Source of the DNA: Bradysia coprophila
Taxonomy: Eukaryota; Arthropoda; Insecta; Diptera; Sciaridae
Length of the DNA: 64,000 bases
Reading direction: 5' to 3'
NCBI RefSeq assembly: GCF_014529535.1
Contig: NW_023503307.1
Coordinates: 5,857,788 to 5,921,787 of the forward strand
The position numbers and the translations under genes were made by a program. Every line of letters begins with the position of its first letter. The stretch's first letter is position 1. Under the pieces are notes generated by a model that was not told where the DNA came from, searched no databases, and worked only from the letters and a program-made list of their open reading frames with translations. This document shows positions 49,582-60,828 of the stretch, in pieces.

Positions 49582-50116
49582 CTTAGAGACAGTTCAGAAA
49601 TATGTCTAATCAAAGTTTTATTGTTAAATTTCGGTCGACACTCAATGAAAGTCAAGGTACCAGTGACGTTGAAAACTTAAACATTTCAGTTTTTTTACAA
49701 ACCATATTAACAAGTTCATTGTAATTAGCTAATTACGCCAATGTTAATTGTTACAAATATTGCATTTAAGACGAAATCAATTTCGGAGAAATGTGTACGG
49801 ACGTATGAATAATGAATTCAAAACGAAACTAGTAACACTAGTCCAAAGCAACTTGAAAGAAAAAAGTGTGACGCAAGTCCTTCACATCACGCATAAAAAT
49901 TTCTGATTAAAAATTTTAGTCCGTTTGGGATTACCTTCGATTTGTTAAAGACGGTTAGGCATTTAATAACGTATTTTAATTCTTAACAATTTTTTTTTGT
50001 TTTCTGTAACAACGATTCAAAATAAATTCTGTTGAAATATTAAGAACGCAATGGCTCAGTGTGAAGATTCTCGTCGGGTGTGCAGTAGGTCTCGGGTACA
50101 AATCTCGTCAGTTACC
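49582..50116. other. Upstream region of the crystallin-like gene
   Basis: No other gene seen; AT-rich. Confidence 0.35.
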
Positions 50117-50276
50117 ACTTTGAAGAATAATTTGTTTAAAAGAAAACACCATTTAAATCACACCAAATATTTTTATTGGCAACGTTTCGGTCTATATACG
50201 ACCATTATCAAGCCTTTGACTCCTTTAAACTAAAATTTAAATGGTGTTTTCTTTTAAACAAATTATTCTTCAAAGT
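50117..50276. mobile_element. MITE with perfect ~42-bp inverted repeats
   Basis: ACTTTGAAGAATAATTTGTT at 50117 and following bases through ACACCATTTAAAT are exactly inverted in the segment ending 50276. The ~75-bp centre includes GGCAACGTTTCGGTCTATAT. Confidence 0.8.
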
Positions 50277-50820
50277 AGTTTAATTAATCGCACCGGTGTT
50301 CGAAAAAACCTTCAGAAATATCTGTCGTAAAAAGTCGTCAGTTACATAACATTTCTCATTTCAGCTAAATACAAAAAATGCCGCCCTAGACGCAGTAGAT
50401 GTCGACACATCTAAGAAAGTTTACCTAAGGGGTTGTACTCTTCATACAATTTCGTGTACGCAGGTAAAGTTGTCTAGATACATTCTTCGATTGTTATTAT
50501 TTGTAAATTACCCTGTTTCAGTAAGAACCCTTAGGCTACGTAAAATTTTCACAAAACTCAACGAGTTTGCCAATTTTTAGAAGTCATAACGGGCCATTGC
50601 CATTTTTTAGAGTTGGTATTTGTTTCAAATTTGAAACGCTTAAGGTCATACCATTGATATGACCTGCGTCATGCTTTTAGTATTTTGAGGGATTTTTGTT
50701 CAACTGATCAAGTATTCGAATTAGTCTTGGAATCATCGAAATGCCGGTTAATAATTTTTAAATTAATTTTAAATTGTCTGTTGTAAAATACCAATGAAAA
50801 AATCTTATGTTGATACTGTT

Positions 50821-52070
50821 AAGGTCATTGCGATGCATTTAAGTAGATAATTAGCCGTTTCTGAGAACTGCTAGACTCTAGATCGACCGATGATGCTCCA
50901 GGCGTTCTAACCTACATTTGGAAGGGGGACAAATTTCAAGACGTTTAGTAAAATGATTGTCACCCTGGAATATGTGGTTCCACAACTGTAGTGCTAAAAA
51001 CTCTAAGAAAACAACATTTCTAATGTGTGATATCTCCGCTACGAAGTGGCCGTCAAAGTTTCGGAATGGAGATATTGGTAGAGGGAAACATGCCCTCTCG
51101 AACACTGGAAAAAGTGTCTTTGCAAGTAGTCCCAAATGCACAATTTTTGAAATCGTCTTTTTGGCTACTCTGTCCTAAATTGGAAGAAAAACAATAGTTT
51201 TTTTTTCAAAAATTATTTCTGGCCGATTTTGTAGGAGATTGTTTTTTTATAAAATTTTGAGCAAAAATTCATAAAAAAACAATCTGCAATTTTCTGGCGC
51301 CATGTCACACAAAAACTTTTGAATCAATTTTTTTACATCGCTCCACTGTGTTGTTACATAATCGAATTTAAGAGACCTGTCACAAGTGAATTCTGAATTA
51401 TGTGCTACTCCAAAGCACAGTGCGTTGGCTACTCTAAACGGGTAGGGATGAATAGCCTGCATTCATACAAAACGAACCGAACCCGCATCGGATGACCAAT
51501 ATAATACATGACAAATATTGGATTTGGATCATTTTGACCATTTCGACCGAGATTTTTATCCAAATTAATTTCGTAGATTGTTTTTTCTGAAAATTATTTG
51601 TGGCTGATTTTGCGGGAGATTGTTTTTTATAACATAAATTTTTTTTTTGAAGTAAATATCTTGTTTTTCCTTCAAATAGGTTTCTTCAATACTCTCTCTA
51701 GCATCCAAACTCTCTCAAAAAATCGACTTAGGGGGGAAAATAAGTTTGAGAAACGCTGATTTTTAATATGGCTTAAACACAACAACAACAACACGAGCGG
51801 ACAAAGTAGCAGTGATTCATAAACGTATCTACCACCTTAATAATTGTAGTTTGGTTGCTAGGGAGGGTATTGGTTTCTTCCATCGTACGGTAAAAACGAA
51901 TTTTGACAACTTAAACAATTTTGTTCGTTAAAAATTCAAAGTGAGGTTGTGTTGGCTTCTCTGTGGATGACGATTGACATTTTAAACGGCCTTGGAAGAG
52001 ACCCATTAGGGCAGTACTGTCGATAAACTTAGTGCCTTACAGCCTACCAGTGTACGGTCGTCTTTATCTC
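50821..52070. mobile_element. Dispersed repeat family B, copy 2, split by ~840 bp
   Basis: 50821-51175 matches 21508-21835; the remaining part of the family (GATAAACTTAGTGCCTTACA) appears only at about 52016-52070. The intervening ~840 bp is therefore a probable insertion, of unknown type. Confidence 0.6.
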
Positions 52071-52642
52071 CAATTTATTGGTTGTATAACGGTTAATTGC
52101 CGAATAAGTTTTTGACAAAAATTGTCGATTCACTTATTCGTTTCATAACGGTAGTACAACTAATTCGTTAAAAATTTAATGATAACGAATTAGTTGTGAA
52201 ACGGTTATATAACGAATAAGTTATTGTGAACATAGCGTATTCATTACATAACCGTTGGACAACGAAAAAGTTTGCAACGAATTAGTCAATTTTCCAACCG
52301 CGGTTATCAAATGCTACTTGGGTTACGATCACTTGAACGAAACAAAAAATTGAATACTTTGGCTTTTGCTGACGTGTGCTGATCAAATCCATTTCTTGTC
52401 GAGGTACGGACAACGTTTTGTGCATCGGACAACTGAAATAGACAAAACACATCAATTTACTTGAAAACAGACACAACTTCACATTCACCATATTAAAAAT
52501 CAATCGTATAGTCATGGAAAAATTCATGTAATTCGGTAATTCCTTTCCCGCACCATAAATCGTAAAGAAATGAAGTTTTTTTCATGCCTTGGCATAAATT
52601 ACGGAATTTTTCTCGTAACTTAGGCCCTCAGCATGAAAAGTT

Positions 52643-52756
52643 GTATACGCATCTGTTGTGGACGGTTTATTTTAGGCACTTTCGCTTGTCGCCCTCACTT
52701 CGTTCGGGCTAAAATCCTCGAAATTGCCTAAAATATACCGTCCACAACAGATACGT
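52643..52756. repeat. Inverted repeat hairpin
   Basis: GTATACGCATCTGTTGTGGA with its inverse near 52725-52756; arms of ~36 bp around CTTGTCGCCCTCACTTCGTT. A degenerate relative of one arm occurs at about 54205-54255 (TTGCCTAAAATCTACCGTAC). Confidence 0.6.
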
Positions 52757-55010
52757 AAATAAATAACTATTCCTGCACCATATATAGTTCGGGAAAAACT
52801 GACATTTCTTAATGAAAAATCATGGGAAAATATGTCGTATTTCAGTTGTCGTATGCACAAAAGTTTTTCGTCATTTCCTGTCATGGTACGAAAAATACTA
52901 TTTATCTAAAAAAAAGAATGATGTGCGATGTGAAATCATTTTAAACAAAACTGCAGTCAATTGGACGGTTTAAATTGAAATTGAAAAATCTCTTCTCAAA
53001 AGTATAAGTAAAAAGTAAAGATTCTAACAAGATGATTACAAATGTAGGACAACATAAGGACCCTGACCATGATGTGTGGTATTGTGACAATTTTTAACTT
53101 TGTACGTCGTTTTCTTGAAATCGTTTGACATCCAGGAGTAATGGTTAACTTTATTATGAAGATTGAACATTTGGCTTCGCAATTAATCAAAAATTAATCG
53201 ATATTTAAAGAATTTCTTTAACTAAGTTTAATTTTTTAATTGGATCGAGATTTGCGTTATGGTGTCCGTGATTTGTGGTATTTTATATGAAATTCAATAG
53301 AGACCGATATTTGGAGGTTACAAATTATACCGCAAATTATATTTAATGTCTGTTAGAAATGCATTCATTTGAATAAAGACAACCAAAAAAAAAGTGAAAT
53401 CGTAGACAGAGAGGCATTACAAACTTTAACAAAACAGGTTCCATCATTTCCTCACTGTGAAACGTTAGAGTGTTTAAGAAGGGCACTTTTTGAATTTATG
53501 TGTTCTTCTAAATCAGACTATCGATGGCGACCTGCAACGATACAAAGTTAACGGAGAGAGATTTTGGCTCAGTTAAATCTAACTTTCCTTGAAGATAATG
53601 TCAAAATGACAGGTGATTCAAATTCAATTTCCTCTTAAATACACTTCTCCCGTCATAATGCTTGATTTCCACTCAACAAAAAAACACTCCGTAAGAGAGA
53701 AAACTGTCAAGTAAACAAAGGAAAAATTGAAAAAAATCAATTTTGTCTCTCACACGGAGTACTTTTTCGGTAAGCACAATGCTTGTTTTCCACTTTCCAA
53801 AAAAGCACTCCAGTGATAGACAAATCTGATTTTTTTTTCAAAATTTTCTTTCTTTAATTGACAATTTGCTCTCACTCGGCTCTCTCACCAAGGCTGTAAA
53901 CTCTATGTAAAATCTTCAGAAGTGGTGCGTTCCCGCGTATCTAATGAAATGGCGATCTGCGTGACCTCCACAAAGTTTCAGCCTTGTCTCCCACGGCGTT
54001 CTTTCTGTCGAGTGAAAACCATAGAGTTGATTTCCTCTTGAAAAGTTATGTCGTAATAGAGATTAGTGAAGGATTTTTATTGGGAGAGATGAGAGAGACG
54101 AATTTAAGTGGAAAGTCTGTACAACATTCATATTTCGAAAATTTTTAAATATTTAAGATCAGTTAAATTTAACTTATTTTCGCCCTCAGAATTGCCTTGT
54201 TCTGGCTGCAACTCGAGAAATTGCCTAAAATCTACCGTACACACCAGATGTGTAAATAACTCCGGAGCACTGCCGGATTGAATAAAATTTTGACTCTGTT
54301 ATTGACGCATTGGCATCCGGCTTTAATCGCTGAGAAACTCAAGGCTGTGACAAGGTTAACGGCACTTATGAGTCTGAGTCATATTATGTTATGACCTGAT
54401 CACGAAGGCGGTGGCATAACAATTTTTCTGTTTAAATTGACTTTTCGCGCAATATGTAATGAGTGCCGAGTGCGTTTAACAAATTTAATGTCACCCGTCT
54501 TCCAGAGTGTCCTAACCGGTTCTTTCAGACTTTTGGAAAAATCTGTCATAATTCTGCCTAAGTCAAGCAAAGTCATTAAACTACTTGTGATTATGATAAT
54601 AGAGTGTTATGATGAAAGAGAAAGAAATATTTTGACAAGTACCCAAGGCAAGTCATAATAAACTAGTCTTCGGTCCTCTTACTCGCATCGTAAGATGTTG
54701 AAAGAGAAGCAAATACTTTGACAAATACCCCAAGGCAAGTTATAATTAACTGATATTCGTTCGTCTCGCTCCGATCAAAACACTCTATCTGCTGTCAACG
54801 CTGATTTGCAGCTAAGAACAGTTCTAACATCAAAGTGAACATAATCGTAGCATGTGATGATAAGAGGAAATTATGATGTGACAGTTGACCAGTTGCTTCA
54901 GTTGTTTTGTGTGATTTAAATTTCTAAGATTTATTTTCTATCTGTTACTCATGTGAAAAAACATTCAATTTATTTGTGATCTGCTTATATTTTACACATG
55001 GTGCTATGAA
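52757..55010. other. Gene-poor intergenic DNA
   Basis: No protein-coding gene. Related fragments around 53655-53835 (GCTTGATTTCCACTCAACAA / GCTTGTTTTCCACTTTCCAA with ACACTCCGTAAGAGAG) look like degenerate repeats, perhaps one more inverted-repeat family. Confidence 0.4.
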
Positions 55011-55368
55011 TAATCCCCCAGTCCAAGAGCATCCACTGCGTGTCCGTTAACTTCCAATCTAATATTTTCCATTTCAATATCATCCAGTCCAACATCATCC
55101 AGTTCAATTTCATCCAGTCCAACAATATCCACTGTCCATTTTCATCGAGTCCAATAACATCCACGCATTTTGTATAAGGAAAATCTTTTTGTATAAGGAA
55201 AATATCCCTGAGATGGCTGGATATTATTGGACTGGATGAAATTGGCGTGGATATAATTGGACTGGATGAAAATGGACAGTGGATATTATTGGACTGGACG
55301 ATATTGAACTGGACGCTATTAGATGGGAAGTTAATGGACGCTGTGGATGTTATTGGACTGGGGGATAA
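55011..55368. mobile_element. Palindromic element with ATTGGACTGGATG repeats
   Basis: Both halves are built from tandem variants of a ~24-bp unit (left half: CATCCAGTCCAA orientation; right half: TTGGACTGGATG orientation), so the whole is a large imperfect hairpin. Ends are TAATCCCCCAGTCCAA and TTGGACTGGGGGATAAT. The centre near 55165-55200 has a duplicated TTTTTGTATAAGGAAAAT-like segment. Confidence 0.7.
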
Positions 55369-55404
55369 TGCGCGTTACGTCGTTACACATTTTCGTGAAC
55401 AAAA

Positions 55405-56654
55405 ACGAGCCGTCAGAACAGTCGGAGCGTTTGCTGCGACTGAGCCCCGTACGAACCCGTACATCTATTGCGCACGTGACCCTAGTTCGTCCGTCGCCCT
55501 ACTCTTAACGTAAGTCTACTGCGCCCGTAAACGTCGGTAAAGTAAAATTCTTATGAAATTTGTACGCCTTAAAAATTGCGCATAGCGCAATTACGAAGCC
55601 CCGTACGATGTTCCTTTCAAACGTAACACAAATTTCAAATTGACCTACAATTTCCTCAGTCCTATATTAACCTATATTTACCTATAAATAAACAATTTAC
55701 TGATAAATATGCTAATATATAGCTCAAAAGAACTATCTACACCGTTATATAGCTCAATATAGCTGTATATATTTATAAATAGATATCCATATTTGGGATC
55801 CTTGAAACACCACACACACATAACCAATCACTTCCCACTGATCAATAACTTTGTAAGAATTATTTTCACCGATTTATATTGTTTTTACAAAAATCCAAAA
55901 TGGCGGCCGACGGCCATTTTGTTAGGAGGTGGAAAGTAGTACGGCTGCTTTACATTCGTTAGTACCTTTCAAACAAAAAAAAAATCATGAAATTTGGTCA
56001 AATTTTACTCGAGATATTAACAAAAAACACCACCTTCACTCTACGGCCGAGTAGCCTCATATAAGCTCACTACAAGAGACCTAGCTCACGCTCCGGTGAA
56101 CCGAATTTCATGAACTTTTTTTTCCTGATTGGTACGGTCAATACCTATCTAATAAATCTATCTAAATCCGTTCAAATTTGGCCAACGTTCAAGCAAAAAC
56201 GGGTTCCCGCCCTGTACCTAGTTCACTACAAGGGGTCTAACTCACGAGTCGGTCATCCAATTTCCATAAACGTTTTTTTCGTCGATCGGTATTGTAAATA
56301 CCTTTCATTTGACGTATCACTTACAAGTGTAGCCTTTAAATGGCCAGAGATATCTTCGGAAAACGTTAAATCAGTTATGGGGCCCCAGCTCGGGAGGGGT
56401 CGACCCAAAATCGCCCATCTTCGAACTTAGCCTCACTATTTTGACTATCTTTCAGGGAAAAAAATTTTTGAAATCGGATTTGATTTACTCAAGATATCGA
56501 CGTGACAGACAGACGGACAGACGGCCCAAATTTTTATTGCGGATTCGTCATCTATGAACATAGGCAAACACTTTGCCCTTACGGTCTGCTTCGAATTCCA
56601 TCAATTACACACGGCATCGTAATATAAGCCCCTTCGTACTTCGTACGGGGCTAA
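55405..56654 (+). mobile_element. HINE/Helentron-like composite element, copy D (variant)
   Basis: Same 5' (ACGAGCCGTCAGAACAGTCG) and 3' (GTACTTCGTACGGGGCTAAA) modules as copies A-C, but the 146-bp array is missing. The middle is different sequence that includes a TATA-rich stretch (55675-55790) and a small palindrome AAAATGGCGGCCGACGGCCATTTT-like at 55901-55921. It ends 48 bp before the start codon of the next gene. Confidence 0.6.
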
Positions 56655-56701
56655 AAAAAGAATGGAATAGGAAAGCAATAAACGGTTTTTGTTAATAGAT
56701 A

Positions 56702-59700
56702 ATGCCGAAATCCCATCTGCAAACGTTCAGCACAGCATTTTGGAAAGATTACAAAGAGGTACTTATATTTGTTGCGACTGGCTTCGCTTGGCAGAATACT
56801 GAAACGAAATTTTCGTTTTGAACAGAAAAGGTTCTACCAGATAATCGACAATATTCCGAAACTCATGGAGTTCGAATGTGGGCCGGGCAATGTAGACATG
56901 TACCAGAAATTGTGCTCGTTTTCCTTGATTGCATTGGTAGATAGAGCGATCGATAAGACAGTCGCCGCTGAAACTCATATGATAACAATCTGTAATAAGT
57001 ACCAAACTGTGATTGCGAGCACCAAGTACCCGATCACGGCCTTACAATACTTCATTTGTCTGGAATATCTGTGTGATTTGAGTGACATTCCAAAGGAGTT
57101 GCTCAGTCAATTGGTTGAAAACCTAGCCGCTGCAGTGTTAAACAAAATTACAACATGGGAACATTCATGGACGGATCCAGATCGGACCACATTGAACCGA
57201 TTTATCATCGTTCTGGTTGAACTAGAATCGAAGCTGCCGTCTCCAACATTTACATTGGCTGAGGAAGCGATCAAATTTTTTTCGACCATAACGACTGACC
57301 AACGGAAAACTGCCTATACTGAGTATTTGCTGACCACTTTAAAGTTGCTCATGTCATATCGTGACGAGAATGTGGACAGTTTTGGCGAATTGGTGAAGAT
57401 TAGGTAATTGTTTAAGTTAAGAAAACGACGAAATATTTTCCGCCTTTTTCAAGCAACAAAAAATGCAAAAAAATTTCCGCCAATAAAAACACTTTCTAAA
57501 ACATTTGCAGGTCTCAATCCACGAACGAAAAGTACATAAAAGACCCATCATGATGTCCCAAATTATTCGTGCCAGCACATCGCTGATATCGAAAGGATCC
57601 CTTGCTTTCAAGCAAAAAATTGTGACTATTCTCAATGGTCTGTACGAAATCATCAGAAATAAGAGTCTTTCGGCGTGCCAATACATATTTCGCAAAGCCT
57701 TCAAAGCAGACTGCTGCGATACTATCACGCATGCCGGCCTGCAAATTCTGGAAACTGTACGAACAATAGTTGTCGAAGCAATAAGAGGCAACAATTTTAA
57801 TGAAATACTAGTTAGCGCGATGTCTAATTTCGCGACGGCTGAAGAGGAAATCATTTCGCATTTTGTTTGTGCAGCTCGTAAAAATTTGAATTGGAGCCTT
57901 CGGGAAACGTTTCGTTTTATTTTGGACAATATTGACAAAATTGTGACCACCTGTGGGCTGGATAGAGCAAAACGTACGTTGCAGAAATGTCTAACCATGA
58001 ATTCACTCGAAGGGTTGAACTGTGTCCGCACTGTCGATGCCTTGTCGAATATATGCAAGGATTCCGACAACATAGCCGAAAAAATCAGCTGGGCTGCGTT
58101 CGGTTTTATGTTCTGTACCGATCGAAAAAATAAAAATTTTTACCTGTGCAAGTTGCATGAACTTCAGTCGAAACTAAATGATCCGAAGCAGTTTGCGACA
58201 ATAACATCGTTAGTGAAAGACTTACCGAAGAAAAAGAATTCGGTGGACATAGATCCCATTCAGCTGCAACTGTTTCAAATATCCGTCGAGATCGATTATC
58301 CACGATTGTCGGAAATGTGTCTAAAAAAGCTGGGCGATGATATGTGTGAAATGGACTTCTACAAAAGTGGTCACAGTTTCAACGCAAATCTGTGCAAAAG
58401 TGGGGTTTGTTACGTGCTGTTCTTAGCGCATATGCAACAGTACAAATCGAATGTGAAGTTCGAACGAATGGATGATCCGTTGAACGAGAAATTTGTGCTG
58501 TTGAAGAAAGAAGTCGAAATCGTCGGAAAGCTGAAAGAAGCGCTTGACTATTTGGCCGAATTTATACGCGATGCGGACGCTTGGTTGGGTAAGAAGGACA
58601 GTGTTGACTATATTCTCTTGGCTGAGAAATTTCTGTTAGTAATTGCTGAAACTTTGATAAATCGTCACTACAAAGATCAGGCTGTCGCTGCATTCGAACT
58701 ATTCTACAAATTCACTAAACTCATCGATCATCGAGTCAATCAAATAATAGCTGCTGGGTACCTTGTCGAAAACATTCATTTAACTTCAACGGTATCCGAA
58801 AAGGAAATCGTAACAGAGTTACAGAGTAATATAATGCAGAAGTTGAAAGATGTAAATACCATGTCTGAGGATGAGCTGGGTAGTTTCTTGTTCGGTTTTC
58901 TGCAATTGACCATGTACACCTTGCGTCACCAGTGTAACATCGAACATACCAAGAAGTACATGCAGTCCATAAACAAATTGTTGGACAAATACGACGGTAC
59001 GAAAGCGAAATATTTACCCGCACGACTGAAATACGCCGAGGTGATGTTCGAACTGATTGTAAAGAATCCCGATACAACCATTACACCGGTCACATTTATC
59101 GAAGACATTTTCCATCGGTTTAAGCGAATTCGTATGGTTTCGAGGTCAGACTATCGCACAATTCCAGGCATCATATTAGATTTGCTGATTACATTGCACG
59201 AATTTACTCAACCTCGTTACGAACTGTGCTACACATCATCTCTGAATATGACCGTACATTCTGTAGCGATTCGAAAAGGCTACTTGTTCTTACTCGCAAA
59301 GGTTACGATAGTGCAGAGCAGTGAAATGTTACTGATAAACGGAAAGTATTTGAAGGTAAGAGTCTCGTCTCGTTTCGTTTTTCTTTACCATATTGTGTAC
59401 GTCACTGTATGGAACGTAACGCTTGGCAAAGAAAATATTTTTCGTTTCCCTCATTGGTATTCTTTTCATTGCAGACTCTCATGAATCAACTGGATGTGCT
59501 GTTCGATTGTCCACGCCCAGCTTTGCCGGGCCCGGAAACAGAAGATGAAACGGTAGTCATTCCAAGTGAAAAAGAAGATAAAATGGTAAGTAATTTCGAT
59601 CGTCACCACAATTAAGTCAGTCGGCCCGATTCGGGTGTGTATTTGTCAGCGGGAATTTTCACAACTTCGTAATTGGTGTAAGGAAAGCGGTCAATAGTCG

Positions 59701-60377
59701 AATTTATGCAGATTTTAAGGCAGATTTTTGCAGAGATTTGGAAGACTGATGAGTGACAGCTGACCATTTTCATATTTTTAACATTTTTAACAATTCAAGA
59801 AACGCGATTGAACGTTGTAATACTTCAATTTTCAACCTTCTTCTCTTTCCAGTTACAGATTACGTGGAACAAAGACATATCGCCGTTAATCCATTCTATC
59901 AAATGCAAATGCTTCCAATGTACGAACAAATTGATGAACACTCTCAGGATGGACGTCGCTACGCTAAAGACGTTGGCCGTTTACTTCAACAAAGAATACG
60001 AAAATAGCCTCGCGTTATTCAAACGAATTTACAATCATTGGACGGCCTTAAACACATTGTCCTACTCCGGTATGTTGATGCATTACAGCGATTGCCTGGT
60101 TTCCAATCACCGCGAGGACAAGTCCAATGCTATCTTAAACGAAGTGCTCGATGTGTGCAATGATTATGCTCAGGCGCAAGACATAAGTGTTCGATTGCTG
60201 CTGAACACAACGCAGGACGAATTGAAAATTGAGCCGATAAAACCGTATGCCGATGAAGTGCGACCGAAAGTCGTTCGACCCAAAAAGAAAGTCAACAGTA
60301 AACCAAGTTTACCGGTCGCTGCCACTGCAGTAAAAGAACGAATAACTTATCCAAAGCGATCGAATTTACGCAATTAG
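56702..60377 (+). CDS. Separase N-terminal / Three rows-like protein
   Basis: Exons: 56702-56758, 56826-57392, 57511-59355, 59475-59585, 59853-60377; 3105 nt, 1034 residues, in frame at every junction. The first exon (MPKSHLQTFSTAFWKDYKE) joins through a 67-nt intron; without it the first in-frame ATG would be 56865. The protein is almost all alpha-helical and ends in a basic tail (VRPKVVRPKKKVN...). A cysteine-rich IKCKCFQCTNKL near residue 875 precedes a helical repeat (YFNKEYENSLALFKRIYNHW). Helical solenoid, size and lack of a protease domain suit the Three rows half of fly separase, which frees sister chromatids by cohesin cleavage together with a separate protease subunit. The match is by overall character, so the name is tentative. 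Confidence 0.45.
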
Positions 60378-60828
60378 TGAAAATTGAAAATTAATTTATT
60401 TTGCTGAGACTGTTTGTAAAAGGCTGTTAAAAACTCAAGAATATAAGGAAATTGAATCGAAAATTGTGCGTTGGTTACTTGACTCTCTGGCACCGACCAA
60501 AAGAGCAATCTTAAGTGAAAGCATATAAAAAGTCTGGTCTAGCAGCTTAATTGTTAACACATTCATGAACCCATAGGACGGATTTCAGAAGTTTGTTCTC
60601 CTATCTTCATTATTTTCCGGTTCATTCAAAACGTTCGCACACTAAAATAAAAGACGATATTGAGACCCCACTAAGTCTCACACGCTCAAATATTCAAAAA
60701 AATAATGTGTTTCTCCACCTCCCCATAAGACAGCGTAGGCACTAGATTGAACGGCTTCGATTCACTTTACAGGAAAGAAAATGATCTAAGCCTGACTGAG
60801 TGAGTCAAAATCCCTCGTACACCGGGGC
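60378..60828. other. Intergenic, nothing recognised
   Basis: 3' flank of the separase-like gene. No clear AATAAA within the first 80 nt. Confidence 0.35.

Noticed and set aside
57417..58073. 218-codon open frame antisense to the separase-like gene
   Set aside because: It lies opposite a well-spliced coding exon and has no recognisable protein character.
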